A stretch of 64,000 nt of DNA from an uncultured Dehalococcoidia bacterium (GCA_951812535.1 CATOSK010000006.1:558001-622000); one strand, 5' to 3'. Numbered from the stretch's first letter, positions 6,497-15,203 are shown. Numbers and translations: made by a program. The notes: a model not told the origin generated them from the letters alone.

Positions 6497-9202
6497 ATGA
6501 CTTCCCCTGCCGCCGACATCCCCCGGGCATACAACGCCTCCGACGTCGAGCCCCGCGTCTACCAAAGCTGGATGGACCAGGGCCTGTTTACGCCGGAGGC
6601 CGACGAGTCCAGGACTCCTTTCTGCGTCATCATGCCCCCGCCCAACGTGACCGGCGAGCTGCACCTGGGCCACGCTTTGACGGCATCCATCGAGGACGCC
6701 CTGACCCGCTGGCACCGGATGATGGGCGACGCAACCCTGTGGCTGCCCGGCAAGGACCACGCCGGCATCGCAACCCAGTGGGTGGTGGAGCGCCTGCTGG
6801 CCGAGGAAGGCACCAACCGGCACGATCTGGGCCGTGAGAAGTTCCTGGAGCGGGTGTGGGAGTGGGTCGCCCGCTACGGCAACACCATCGACGAGCAGCA
6901 CAAGCGGCTGGGAGCGTCCTGCGACTGGTCCCGGCTCCGGTTCACCCTGGACCCCGGACCCGCCAAAGCCGTCCGCACCACCTTCGTCAACCTGTACAAC
7001 AAGGGCCTGATCTACCGGCACGAACGCATCATCAACTGGTGTCCCCGCTGCTCCACCGCCCTGTCCGACCTGGAGGTGGAGTACGCGGAAACCGACGGCC
7101 GCCTGTACTACATCCGCTACCCCCTGGAAGCCACGGGAGACGGCGGCTCGCCGGTTTTCGTCACGGTTGCCACCACCCGCCCGGAGTCCATGCTCGGCGA
7201 TACCGGCGTGGCAGTCCACCCTGATGATCCCCGCTACCAGGCGCATGTCGGAAAAATGGCCGTCCTGCCCATAATGGACCGTCCCATTCCCATCGTCGGT
7301 GACGATGCGCTGGACATGGAGTTCGGCACCGGCGCCCTAAAGGTTACGCCGGGGCATGACCCGGTCGACTTTGAAATCGGGGAACGGCACGGCCTGGAAA
7401 TCATCAACGTCATTGGCTTTGACGGCAACCTGACCGCCGCCGCCGGAAAATACGCGGGTGTCGAGCGTTTCGAGGCCCGGCGGGCCGTTGTCCAGGAACT
7501 GGAAACCCTGGGACTGCTGGAGAAAACCGAGGAATATCAGCATTCTGTCGGCCATTGCCAGCGATGCGATTCGGTGGTGGAGCCCCTGATCAGCCTGCAA
7601 TGGTTCCTCAAGGTTGGCCGTCACGACGAGCCGGAAAGCATTGCCGGACGCGCCCATGCCGCCGTGGCATCGGGAGAAATCACCGTTGTCCCCGACCGTT
7701 TCAGCCGGGTGTACCTGAACTGGCTGGAAAACATCCGCGACTGGTGCATCAGCCGCCAGCTCTGGTGGGGGCACCGCATCCCGGTGTGGTACTGTCCCAA
7801 CTGCCCCGACCCCGTTGCATCCGTCGATGAACTGACCGGGTGCCCGAACTGCGGCTCCACGGACGTGGAACAGGACCCCGACGTGCTGGACACCTGGTTC
7901 AGCTCCGGCCTGTGGCCTCACTCGACGCTGGGATGGCCCGATGACGACCCCGACCTGAGGCATTTCTACCCCACCGCCGTCATGGAGACGGGCTACGACA
8001 TCCTCTTCTTCTGGGTCGCCCGCATGATCATGATGGGGATAGAGAACACGGGCGACATCCCCTTCCGCACCGTCTACCTGCATGGGCTGGTCCGCGATGC
8101 CCAGGGCGCCAAGATGAGCAAGACCCGGGGCAACACCCTGGACCCCCTGGACCTCATCGAGCAGTACGGCACCGACGCCCTGCGCTTCGCCCTGACCACC
8201 GGCACCGCCCCCGGCAACGACATGCGCATCACCACGGGCAAGCTGGAGAACGCCCGCAACTTCGCCAACAAGGTGTGGAACGCGGCCCGCTACGTGATGA
8301 CCGCCCTCCCGGAGCCGGAAGAGCTTGCGGGTTGGCACGATCTTGTCTCCGTCGAACACCGGGAGGACCGTTGGATTGTCGGAAGGCTGCACCGGGTAAC
8401 TGCCGAGGTTGAGGCCGCCCTGCAGGCTTTTGAGTTGGGGGAGGCCCAGCAGAAGCTCTACGAGTTCGTCTGGGACGACTTCTGCGACTGGTACATCGAG
8501 ATGGCCAAGATCCGCCTCCGGTCGGGGGTTGGGCCGTCTCCGCTGCCCACCCTGGCCCACGTCCTGGAGCGAACGCTGCGGCTGCTGCATCCGTTCATGC
8601 CCTTCATCACCGAGGAAATCTGGCAGAACCTCGTACCGAGGCTGCCTGCCGAGGGCAACCTTCCAGCCTCAATTATGGTGGCTCCCTACCCGCAGTCCGA
8701 GCCGTCACGGCAGGACCAGCAGGCCGAGGACGAGGTCTCCCTGGTAATGCAGGCCATCCGGGCGGTGCGGAACACCCGGGCGCAGCTCCGCATTCCCGCC
8801 AACCAGCGGCTGGAAGCGGTGGTGGAGGCCGACGGCTGGCGGAACGCGGTGGAAGAAGAGGCTGGAGTCATACGCGCCCTGTCCCGGGTGGAACCGCTCC
8901 GCATCGTTTCCGCCGACTCCGGCGAGGCGGAAGCTTCCAGGGGCGTGACGCTGGTCGTCAACCCGCTGGTGGTCCGGCTGGCCCTGGAAGGCGTGGTGGA
9001 CCTCTCCGCAGAGCAGCAGCGGCTCCAGGAAGAATTGGACAGCACCCGCAAGAACCTGCAGCGGGTGGAACAACTGGTATCCAACCCCAATTTCAGGGCG
9101 AAGGCCCGGCCCGATGTCGTGGAAACCGAAGAGGAGCGTTTCCAGTCGCTCACTGAACAGGCTAGGAGGTTGGAGCAAATACTGGCGGACCTGGCGGCAT
9201 AG
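6497..9202 (+). CDS. valS: Valyl-tRNA synthetase
   Basis: 901 residues, full length for a class Ia ValRS, which charges tRNA-Val in the cytoplasm. PPPNVTGELHLGHAL near residue 50 carries the HIGH-type motif and AKMSKTRGN near 539 the KMSKS loop. Between them are the editing domain (TTRPESMLGDTGVAVHP) and zinc-finger-like cysteine pairs (CQRC, CPNC, CPNCGS). The last 70 residues form the arginine- and glutamate-rich coiled coil typical of ValRS. There is no T-box or other leader structure that I can support upstream. Confidence 0.97.
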   Translation: MTSPAADIPRAYNASDVEPRVYQSWMDQGLFTPEADESRTPFCVIMPPPNVTGELHLGHALTASIEDALTRWHRMMGDATLWLPGKDHAGIATQWVVERLLAEEGTNRHDLGREKFLERVWEWVARYGNTIDEQHKRLGASCDWSRLRFTLDPGPAKAVRTTFVNLYNKGLIYRHERIINWCPRCSTALSDLEVEYAETDGRLYYIRYPLEATGDGGSPVFVTVATTRPESMLGDTGVAVHPDDPRYQAHVGKMAVLPIMDRPIPIVGDDALDMEFGTGALKVTPGHDPVDFEIGERHGLEIINVIGFDGNLTAAAGKYAGVERFEARRAVVQELETLGLLEKTEEYQHSVGHCQRCDSVVEPLISLQWFLKVGRHDEPESIAGRAHAAVASGEITVVPDRFSRVYLNWLENIRDWCISRQLWWGHRIPVWYCPNCPDPVASVDELTGCPNCGSTDVEQDPDVLDTWFSSGLWPHSTLGWPDDDPDLRHFYPTAVMETGYDILFFWVARMIMMGIENTGDIPFRTVYLHGLVRDAQGAKMSKTRGNTLDPLDLIEQYGTDALRFALTTGTAPGNDMRITTGKLENARNFANKVWNAARYVMTALPEPEELAGWHDLVSVEHREDRWIVGRLHRVTAEVEAALQAFELGEAQQKLYEFVWDDFCDWYIEMAKIRLRSGVGPSPLPTLAHVLERTLRLLHPFMPFITEEIWQNLVPRLPAEGNLPASIMVAPYPQSEPSRQDQQAEDEVSLVMQAIRAVRNTRAQLRIPANQRLEAVVEADGWRNAVEEEAGVIRALSRVEPLRIVSADSGEAEASRGVTLVVNPLVVRLALEGVVDLSAEQQRLQEELDSTRKNLQRVEQLVSNPNFRAKARPDVVETEEERFQSLTEQARRLEQILADLAA

Positions 9203-9272
9203 CCTCGGACCGCAACCGGGAGACGGCCGGGAAATCCTGGCCGCACGGACTAACAGATTTGGAGTGGTGAAG

Positions 9273-9911
9273 ATGGGATTGCGATTGGTTATTCTTGGAA
9301 TTTTGGGGGTTTTGACTCTGGGAGTCATGGTGGGGTGTGGCGGAGAAGAACCAACCGCGACCCCGGAGCCGACTCAACCGGCGTCCCGCGCGGACACGCC
9401 GCAGCTGCCGGACAGCCCACGGCCTACCTCAACACCGGAACCGACGGCCACCCCCGTGCCTGCACCGACGCCGACACCGGTCCCTGAGCCGACCGCGACG
9501 CCGGTTCCCGAACCGACGGCCACCCCCGTGCCTGCACCGACGCCGACACCGGTCCCGCCGACCCCCGCGCCCACGCCGGCACCCGTCGCTACCGCTGTGC
9601 CGACCCCGGCCTCATCCGGTCCTGAAGGAGCCCCCGAACGCAACGACGCCGTGCCGCCGCATATCGTCGTTGGCACCGCAAGCATTGACGGTGCTCCCGC
9701 CCCGGCAGGAACGGCTGTAACCGCTCACGCGGGAGACCTGGAGGTCGGCTCGACCACCGTTGCCGGTGACACTGGGAACTTCAGTTTCTCCATACCCTAC
9801 CCGGGTGCCGAGGTGACCTTCAAGGTCAAAGGCATCACCGCGCTCAACGCAACGGTGAACACCGAGATCGGCGGATCAACTGTGCTCAATCTCCGGGTGG
9901 TATCCCAGTAA
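9273..9911 (+). CDS. Secreted lipoprotein with Pro/Thr-rich linker and C-terminal beta domain
   Basis: 212 residues from the ATG at 9273, chosen because GGAG lies 8 bases upstream and a signal peptide follows at once. The lipobox is GVMVGCG, so the mature protein starts at Cys near residue 21. Residues about 25-120 are PTPEPTATPVP-type repeats, a flexible cell-envelope spacer. The last 80 residues (HIVVGTASIDG, AGTAVTAHAGDLEVGS, GNFSFSIPYPG) look like a carboxypeptidase-regulatory/Ig-like beta-sandwich. Function unknown; a surface-displayed binding or structural module is plausible. Confidence 0.82.
   Translation: MGLRLVILGILGVLTLGVMVGCGGEEPTATPEPTQPASRADTPQLPDSPRPTSTPEPTATPVPAPTPTPVPEPTATPVPEPTATPVPAPTPTPVPPTPAPTPAPVATAVPTPASSGPEGAPERNDAVPPHIVVGTASIDGAPAPAGTAVTAHAGDLEVGSTTVAGDTGNFSFSIPYPGAEVTFKVKGITALNATVNTEIGGSTVLNLRVVSQ
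9438..9556 (+). repeat. Internal DNA repeat encoding the Pro/Thr linker
   Basis: A 47-bp block at 9438-9484 recurs without a difference at 9510-9556, a period of 72 bp, inside wider PT-rich codon repeats. Expansion or contraction here would stay in frame and change linker length. Confidence 0.8.
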
Positions 9912-9927
9912 GACCATTCCCGCCTGC

Positions 9928-9963
9928 GGAAGGGGCCCGGCAGGCCGCCGCAGGGCCCTTCCC
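9928..9963 (+). terminator. GC-rich hairpin after the lipoprotein gene
   Basis: GGAAGGGGCCC (9928-9938) can pair with GGGCCCTTCC (9953-9962). There is no following T-run, so termination or mRNA protection is possible rather than certain. Confidence 0.4.
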
Positions 9964-9993
9964 GGTGGAACAAGGGCCGAGGGGGTATCCAGC

Positions 9994-10863
9994 ATGAGCG
10001 TTGAATTGGGCATCATCGGCTACCCCATCGGCCACTCCATTTCGCCGGTGTTCCAGCAGGCCGCGCTGGACCACTGCGGCATCGACGCCGCCTACCAGGC
10101 CTGGGAAGTCCACCACGACGGCGTGGGGGGCTTCGTCAACGCCCTCCGCCGTCCCGGGATGCTGGGAATCAACGTCACCGTCCCTCACAAGGAGGCAGTG
10201 ATCCCCTTTCTGGACGAGGTGGACGACTGGGCCGCCGAGGCAGGGGCGGTCAACACCATCGTCAACCGGGATGGCCGTCTCACCGGGCACAACACCGACG
10301 GCACCGGATTCCTCCGCGCCCTGCGTGAGGGCGCCGGGTTTGACCCGGCCGGCCGGAAAGTCCTGGTGCTGGGAGCCGGCGGAGCCGCCCGGGGCGTGGT
10401 CCTGGCCTTGCTGCGGGACGGCGTCGCCGAGCTGGTCATCGCCAACCGCACCCTCCAGCGGGCCGAGGCGCTGGTCCGGTTGGCATCGTCCCGCGATATT
10501 CCCGCCCGGGCAATTTCCCTGACCTCCAGCGATCTGTCCCAGGCAGCCGCAGAGGCGGACCTGATCGTCAACTCCACCACCCTGGGAATGACCCACGGTC
10601 CGGACGAAGGCGCTTCCCCCCTGTCCCGCGAACACATACCGCCAACCGCCCTCGTCAACGACCTGGTGTATAATCCGCTGCGGACGCCGCTGCTTCAGGA
10701 AGCGGAGCAAGCCGGCGCCAGCGTGCTGGGCGGCATCCAGATGCTGGTCTACCAGGGAGCGGCATCCTTCGAGATGTGGTTCGGCCAACCCGCTCCGGTG
10801 CCGGTGATGCTCGAAGCGGCATCCCAGGCCATGCGGGCCAGGTCTCAATCCCTGAACGGCTGA
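9994..10863 (+). CDS. aroE: Shikimate dehydrogenase (NADP+)
   Basis: 289 residues. AroE reduces 3-dehydroshikimate to shikimate in the chorismate pathway. Motifs: GIIGYPIGHSISP at the N-terminus (shikimate-binding Ser pair), NVTVPHKEAVIPFLD with the catalytic Lys, GAVNTIVN, NTDGTGF with the catalytic Asp, and the Rossmann GAGGAARGVV near residue 128. GAGGGGG lies 9 bases before the ATG. The gene is followed after 63 bases by aroC, giving a two-gene aromatic amino acid unit. Confidence 0.95.
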   Translation: MSVELGIIGYPIGHSISPVFQQAALDHCGIDAAYQAWEVHHDGVGGFVNALRRPGMLGINVTVPHKEAVIPFLDEVDDWAAEAGAVNTIVNRDGRLTGHNTDGTGFLRALREGAGFDPAGRKVLVLGAGGAARGVVLALLRDGVAELVIANRTLQRAEALVRLASSRDIPARAISLTSSDLSQAAAEADLIVNSTTLGMTHGPDEGASPLSREHIPPTALVNDLVYNPLRTPLLQEAEQAGASVLGGIQMLVYQGAASFEMWFGQPAPVPVMLEAASQAMRARSQSLNG

Positions 10864-10926
10864 CTTTCCCCCTCCCGCACCACCCTGCCCATCCCGGGTG
10901 GACGACTTTCCCACAGGAGTTACACC

Positions 10927-12108
10927 ATGATCCGCTGGTTCACCGCCGGTGAGTCTCACGGCCCCGGACTGCTCATCATCGTCGAGGGAATCCCCGCCGG
11001 ATTGCCGTTGAGCGAAGAGTACATCGACGTTCACCTGGGACGCCGCCAGAAGGGCTACGGCCGGGGCGGACGGATGCTTATCGAGCAGGACCACGCCCGG
11101 ATCGGCTCCGGCGTCCGCCATGGTCACACCCTGGGCAGTCCCATCGGTATGAACATCGAAAACAAGGACTGGGCCAACTGGACCGAAGCCATGGCCATCG
11201 AGTACGTGGAAAACCCCTCCCAGGAGGGCCGCAACCGCCGTGTCACCCGCATCCGCGCCGGCCACGCCGACCTGCCCGGCACCATGAAGTACGGCTTCGA
11301 CGACGTCCGCAACTCCCTGGAGCGGGCCAGCGCCCGCGAGACGGCTGCCCGGGTCGCCGCCGGCGCCATCGCCATGCGCCTCCTGGAAGAATTCGGCATC
11401 GTTCTCCGCAGCCACGTCGTCGCCATCGGCCCCATCTCGGCCCAGATACCCGACACCATTGACTGGGACGCCGTTGAGGAGTCCCCGGTGCGCTGCTCCG
11501 ACCCCGAAGCATCCGAGCAGATGATGGCCGAGATCGACGCCACCCGGGAGGCCGGCGACACCATCGGCGGCATCGTCGAGGTCATCGCCGAGAACATCCC
11601 CATCGGCCTCGGCTCCCACGTCCACTGGGACCGGAAGATTGACGGCCAGATAGCGCAGGCCCTCATGTCCATCAACGCCGTCAAGGCTGTGTCCATTGGC
11701 CCCGGCTGGGAAATAATGGACCGCCGCGGCTCCCAGTTCCAGGACGTCATCGAACCCGTCACCGACCCGGACAACCCCTGGCAGCGGAAGACCAACCGGG
11801 CGGGCGGCGTCGAAGGCGGCATGACCGCCGGAATGCCCCTGGTGGCCCGCTTCGCCATCAAGCCCATTGCCACCCTGCACAACCCCCTGCCGTCAGTGGA
11901 CCTGGACACGGGAGAGCCGGTGCAGGCCCACTTCGAGCGTTCCGACGTATGCCAGGTCCCTCCCGCCGGCGTCATCGGCGAGGCCATGGTCGCCCTCGTC
12001 CTGGCCGGCGCCTTCATGGAAAAGTTCGGCGGCGACTCCATCCCGGAGACGCGGCGGAACCTGGAGGGGTATTTGAAGACGGTGGGGCCGCGGAGGGTGT
12101 ACCAGTAG
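10927..12108 (+). CDS. aroC: Chorismate synthase
   Basis: 393 residues. It converts 5-enolpyruvylshikimate-3-phosphate to chorismate using reduced FMN. Signatures are GESHGPGL near residue 8, RRQKGYGRGGRM and RIRAGHADLPGTMKYGFDDVRNSLERASARETAARVA cut here to its key parts (RAGHADLPG, ERASARETAARVAAG), then RDSI-type features near the C-terminus (GGVEGGMTAG, FGGDSIPETRRN). CAGGAG precedes the ATG at good spacing. It is likely cotranscribed with aroE. Confidence 0.96.
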   Translation: MIRWFTAGESHGPGLLIIVEGIPAGLPLSEEYIDVHLGRRQKGYGRGGRMLIEQDHARIGSGVRHGHTLGSPIGMNIENKDWANWTEAMAIEYVENPSQEGRNRRVTRIRAGHADLPGTMKYGFDDVRNSLERASARETAARVAAGAIAMRLLEEFGIVLRSHVVAIGPISAQIPDTIDWDAVEESPVRCSDPEASEQMMAEIDATREAGDTIGGIVEVIAENIPIGLGSHVHWDRKIDGQIAQALMSINAVKAVSIGPGWEIMDRRGSQFQDVIEPVTDPDNPWQRKTNRAGGVEGGMTAGMPLVARFAIKPIATLHNPLPSVDLDTGEPVQAHFERSDVCQVPPAGVIGEAMVALVLAGAFMEKFGGDSIPETRRNLEGYLKTVGPRRVYQ

Positions 12109-12129
12109 AAATCGGCCGAGGTACAAACG

Positions 12130-13218
12130 ATGGCAATCTACAAGATGGTGGGGAATAAGGAGCGGCTGGACAAGGTTGCGCCGTCCTCTTTCGGCCAAGA
12201 AGGAGTCCTGGAACGCTCCGATCTCCAGCGCATTCTTCGTGACCAGCCTGAAGTCCTAGAGGAAGGCCTTTTCATAATCACTGAGGAGTTTTCCAATTGG
12301 CAGGGATCAGGCAGAAGTATCGACTTGCTTTGCCTAGATGTTACCGGTCGATTGGTTGTGATTGAACTCAAGCGCGGCGAGACCGGCGAGCACATGGACT
12401 TGCAGGCCATTCGATACGCGGCCATGGTTTCCACCATAACCCTTCAACAAACTATCGAAGCCCATAGGACTTATTTGAGCAAACGAGGCATCGCCGAGAA
12501 TGCTGAAGAAAGAGTTCGGGACCATCTTGAGAGTGTCGATTCTGGTGAGATATTCACAGAAAAACCCCGGATCATTCTCGTATCTGAGAATTTTTCGTCG
12601 GAATTAACAACCAGTGCGCTCTGGCTCAATGGTAACGGGTTAGATGTTACCTGCATTCGGATGCAACCCCATCGCAGCAACGAGGAACTGCTAATAGAAA
12701 CCAGCCAAATAATTCCACTCCCAGAAGCGGAAGATTACTTGGTAAGAGTCAAAGAGCGTGAGGAGGAAGTATCGAAGCAACGGTCCAGAAAGATTTCATT
12801 TGTGGAGAGTATTGAAACGGCTCCTGCTGAGTTCCAGTCAGATATGAAACGATTCCTGCAATGGGCCGAGTCCTTGAAAAGCAGCAATTTGGCAGTACTT
12901 GAGGAAAGCGGTAAAAGCTATGGTAATCTCCAGCTACGTGTTTTCCAGACAAAGGAGTTGCTGGCGAAAGTAAATTCCGGTGAAGGTAAGAGAGGGGTTC
13001 CCTGGTTCCACTTAGACCCCCTTAAGATTAGGCATGTTGCTCTCAACTCGATTCCCGCTTTGAGTGAACACTTTAAGAGAGATTTGGGGAGCATCGACAA
13101 TTTCCCCACAGTACCTCTGGCAGATGTATCTGACGAAATCTTGGCCGCCCTCACCGAAGCCTACCGCGAGGCCAACGGCCTTGCGCCCCCCCAAATCGTG
13201 CACGATCCGCAGGCGTAG
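12130..13218 (+). CDS. PD-(D/E)XK nuclease-like protein (NucS/DUF91-like N-terminal part)
   Basis: 362 residues. The region around residues 55-85 reads SGRSIDLLCLDVTGRLVVIELKRGE, kept here as the key pieces IDLL and VVIELKRGE, which fit the D...E-x-K core of restriction-endonuclease-fold proteins such as NucS/DUF91. The middle (EDYLVRVKEREEEVSKQRSRK) looks coiled-coil; the C-terminal third is unassigned. GC content is clearly lower than aroC before it, and A/T-ending codons are common, so recent transfer is likely. It begins 21 bases after aroC. A role in DNA repair or defence is inferred only from the fold. Confidence 0.7.
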   Translation: MAIYKMVGNKERLDKVAPSSFGQEGVLERSDLQRILRDQPEVLEEGLFIITEEFSNWQGSGRSIDLLCLDVTGRLVVIELKRGETGEHMDLQAIRYAAMVSTITLQQTIEAHRTYLSKRGIAENAEERVRDHLESVDSGEIFTEKPRIILVSENFSSELTTSALWLNGNGLDVTCIRMQPHRSNEELLIETSQIIPLPEAEDYLVRVKEREEEVSKQRSRKISFVESIETAPAEFQSDMKRFLQWAESLKSSNLAVLEESGKSYGNLQLRVFQTKELLAKVNSGEGKRGVPWFHLDPLKIRHVALNSIPALSEHFKRDLGSIDNFPTVPLADVSDEILAALTEAYREANGLAPPQIVHDPQA

Positions 13219-13230
13219 CCCTCTCCGGCA

Positions 13231-13548
13231 TCACGCTGCCGGATATGCCCTGACCGTCTCCAGCCTCTCCCCCATGCGATCGCTGGCCGTCTCCAGATCA
13301 TATTGGCTTTGCAACCCCATCCAGAACTCGGCGGAATTACCGAAGAAGCGGGACAGGAGCAGCGCGGTCTCCGCTGTGATGGACCGCTGCCCGTGGACAA
13401 TGGCATGTATCCGGCGCGGGTCTACACCGATTGCCTTTGCCAACCGGTATTGGGTGACATCCAGCGGCAACAGGAACTCCTCGTTGAGGGTCTCGCCCGG
13501 GTGGATTGGCGGCACCATCTCCTGTTCTTGTGACATTTGTCCCATCAT
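13231..13548 (-). CDS. HigA-family antitoxin-like HTH protein (no HigB partner seen)
   Basis: 105 residues. IHPGETLNEEFLLPLDVTQYRLAKAIGVDPRRI and RITAETALLLSRFFG-like segments (here IHPGE, YRLAKAIGV, ITAETALLLSRFFGNS, FWMGLQ) are typical of HigA/VapI addiction-module antidotes with a Cro/C1-type helix-turn-helix. AAGGGG lies about 10 bases before the ATG; internal ATGs at 13545 and 13536 are alternatives. HigB toxins usually sit immediately upstream, but the 128 bases upstream hold no toxin gene, so this looks orphaned. It converges on the nuclease-like gene, with which it may have been acquired. Confidence 0.85.
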   Translation of the reverse strand: MMGQMSQEQEMVPPIHPGETLNEEFLLPLDVTQYRLAKAIGVDPRRIHAIVHGQRSITAETALLLSRFFGNSAEFWMGLQSQYDLETASDRMGERLETVRAYPAA

Positions 13549-13676
13549 GCTTATCCCCTTCTTGGAGCGGGCATCTTATCACAGGAAGCTCGACGCCAAT
13601 AATTCCCTAGACCTGTTCCCCCGTTTCTGGTAAACTTCGCTTGGTTTCAAGATTTCCCACACCATAGGAGTGAAAC

Positions 13677-13967
13677 ATGGAAGGAAAGGTCCAGGTAGAG
13701 ATCACTTATTGCGTTCCTTGACAGCATCTCGCTACCGCCACGTGGATGGCGAATGAGTTTTTCCGGGCCTATGGGCCTGACGCCGCTGTCACCATTTCCC
13801 CCCGCGGCCAGGGCATCATGGAAGTCTTCGTCGACGGAGAGCGCATCTTCGACAAGAAGGGCGAAGGCGAGATCTATCCCGACCTGGCTCGGGTCCGCCA
13901 GATGAAGCAGCGCATCGCCGCGAAGATTGCCGAAGTGGACGAGGTCGCGGTCCCCGCAGACAACTAG
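13677..13967 (+). CDS. SelW-like (Rdx family) selenoprotein with CxxU motif
   Basis: 96 residues if the in-frame TGA at 13719-13721 is read as selenocysteine 15. AGGAG lies 6 bases before ATG 13677, and the frame reads VEITYCVPUQHLATATWMA around the TGA, which matches the CxxC/CxxU redox motif at the N-terminus of SelW/SelT/SelH thioredoxin-like proteins. The rest (SPRGQGIMEVFVDGERIF, then a Lys-rich helix) is the expected Rdx layout. A gene caller that stops at TGA would report only 13746-13967 and lose the active site. A hairpin just 3' of the TGA fits a bacterial SECIS. Expected role: thiol/selenol redox; substrate unknown. A strong terminator follows. Confidence 0.88.
13722..13757 (+). 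promoter_or_regulatory. Candidate SECIS hairpin of the SelW-like gene
   Basis: CGCCA (13736-13740) pairs with TGGCG (13747-13751) around a six-base loop CGTGGA (13741-13746). The loop starts 19 bases after the TGA and has G at its second position, as in bacterial SECIS elements; CTC/GAG (13728-13730 and 13755-13757) can extend the stem below an internal loop. Confidence 0.65.
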
Positions 13968-14018
13968 CTCCAACCGCCACTCGCAACACCAGTTGCGGAT
14001 AAGGCAATGGAAAGTGTT

Positions 14019-14053
14019 CAGCCCCTCTTGCTACAAGAGGGGCTGATTTCTTT
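14019..14053 (+). terminator. Rho-independent terminator of the SelW-like gene, overlapping the tmk 3' end
   Basis: A perfect 12-bp stem (CAGCCCCTCTTG at 14019-14030 with CAAGAGGGGCTG at 14034-14045) closes a 3-base loop and is followed by ATTTCTTT. The T-rich tail is on the plus-strand side, so it serves the selenoprotein gene. The last codons and stop of tmk lie inside the stem. Confidence 0.88.
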
Positions 14054-14807
14054 CTGCCCTGTCGGCCGCAGCCTCCACTCCATCCTTCGCCGATGGCGGG
14101 GTGCCTGCCCCCAGGGGACCGTCCTTACCGGAGGGCCATGGAAACTTGGCCGCGACGTGACCCCATATCTCTTCCTGCACATCTTCCACGCCCGGCTTGC
14201 CGTCGATTACCAGCCAACGCCTGGGGTTTTCGCGGGCCAAGCGCAAGAAGCCTTCCCGGACTCGGGTGTGAAAACTCAATGGCTGATACTCGAACCGCCG
14301 GGTGTCCCCCTCATCCTGACGGGCCGGACTGGAAGCCTCCGTAAGTGTCATGTCCAATGCCAGTTGACCACCGGAGCGACGGATTCTTTCCTCCGGGTCA
14401 ATATCCAAAAGCAGGGTGAGGTCAGGCAGCGTACCTTGGACGGCGAACTCGTTGAGACGATGCACCGCCTCCACTGCTATGCGCCGGCCATAACCCTGGT
14501 AGGCCACCGACGAAGCCTCGAACCGGTCTGACACCACCACCATTCCGCGTTCCAAGTTTGGCCGGATAATCTCCGAGACCAGCTGCGCCCGGGCCGCCTC
14601 GAACAGCAGCAGCTCGGCTTCTTTCGATATTGGCCGGCTGCTCTTGAGGTAGTCCCGCAGGTAGGTCCCCAGGACCGTGGTGCCGGGTTCGTGGACCAGG
14701 GTGACAGGAACACCCGCATCCCCCAGCCGACGCACCAGGAGCGCCGCCTGCGTGGACTTGCCCGCTCCCTCGCCACCTTCCAGGGATATGAAGAACCCGC
14801 TGGGCAA
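14031..14807 (-). CDS. tmk: Thymidylate kinase (dTMP kinase)
   Basis: 258 residues, about 45 longer than usual because of a C-terminal Pro/Gly/Ala-rich tail (after about residue 215). It phosphorylates dTMP to dTDP. The P-loop is GGEGAGKST at residues 10-18; the DR motif is SDRFEASSVAYQGYG. The conserved REPGGT loop reads HEPGTT here, a departure to note. The tail ends inside the terminator hairpin of the convergent selenoprotein gene, which suggests that it grew by stop-codon readthrough into that hairpin. Confidence 0.93.
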   Translation of the reverse strand: MPSGFFISLEGGEGAGKSTQAALLVRRLGDAGVPVTLVHEPGTTVLGTYLRDYLKSSRPISKEAELLLFEAARAQLVSEIIRPNLERGMVVVSDRFEASSVAYQGYGRRIAVEAVHRLNEFAVQGTLPDLTLLLDIDPEERIRRSGGQLALDMTLTEASSPARQDEGDTRRFEYQPLSFHTRVREGFLRLARENPRRWLVIDGKPGVEDVQEEIWGHVAAKFPWPSGKDGPLGAGTPPSAKDGVEAAADRAERNQPLL

Positions 14808-15139
14808 AACTCACCTCGGCCGACCGAAAATTCCTTGGAGAAAGCGGGATGATTATCCGGCATCAACCGGACTCCCGCCAGCGGCCCCTATTCTACCAAA
14901 CCACCCCAGACCCGGACCCACTGACAATCGCCTGTTGCCAACCCCGATGCCCGCCATCTAACATGGTTCCTGACATGATTGCCTTCCTGCCTCCTTCGGA
15001 TGTCCCACCTGCCGCTGCTGGGACTGGGTGCGACAGAATGCGACAGAATGCGACAGAAAACATTTCTCCGGCCCCGATTCGCATCCCCCAGGCCAGCCTC
15101 GACGCCCGGCCGTCCGCGTTGCCCCCGTCCCGGCCCCGC
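14808..15139. other. Intergenic region between tmk and gatB
   Basis: About 330 bases without a convincing gene on either strand. It holds the 10-bp-period array at 15029-15058 and otherwise GC-rich unique sequence. Confidence 0.5.
15029..15058. repeat. Three phased 10-bp direct repeats (TGCGACAGAA)
   Basis: Units at 15029, 15039 and 15049 are the same ten bases. On the minus strand the unit phases as TGTCGCATTC, the same core as the array at 42132-42161 (TGTCGCATTT and variants), and similar to ATGTCCCAAA at 26581-26620. All three arrays are intergenic. Confidence 0.8.
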
Positions 15140-15148
15140 TGATATACT
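15140..15148 (+). promoter_or_regulatory. Extended -10 promoter element upstream of gatB
   Basis: TGATATACT fits TGnTATAAT with one mismatch, 55 bases before the gatB start. No clear -35 is needed for this class. It lies just downstream of the 10-bp-period array at 15029-15058. Confidence 0.45.
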
Positions 15149-15203
15149 TTCCCACGGCGCTTGATCCCTTCCCCCGCTCCAACCTCCCTTTTCGCCGCCG
15201 GTC

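Noticed and set aside
4876..6534. 552-residue minus-strand frame opposite rpsA
   Set aside because: Antisense shadow; no family features.
9886..11880. 664-residue minus-strand frame opposite aroE-aroC
   Set aside because: Antisense shadow of two well-identified genes.
13746..13967. 73-residue protein starting at ATG 13746
   Set aside because: It lacks a ribosome binding site and loses the CxxU motif; the AGGAG-preceded ATG at 13677 in the same frame with Sec is better.
15029..15058. Short direct repeats considered as CRISPR or plasmid iterons
   Set aside because: Units of 10 bp without spacers are too short for CRISPR; no Rep gene is nearby for iterons.
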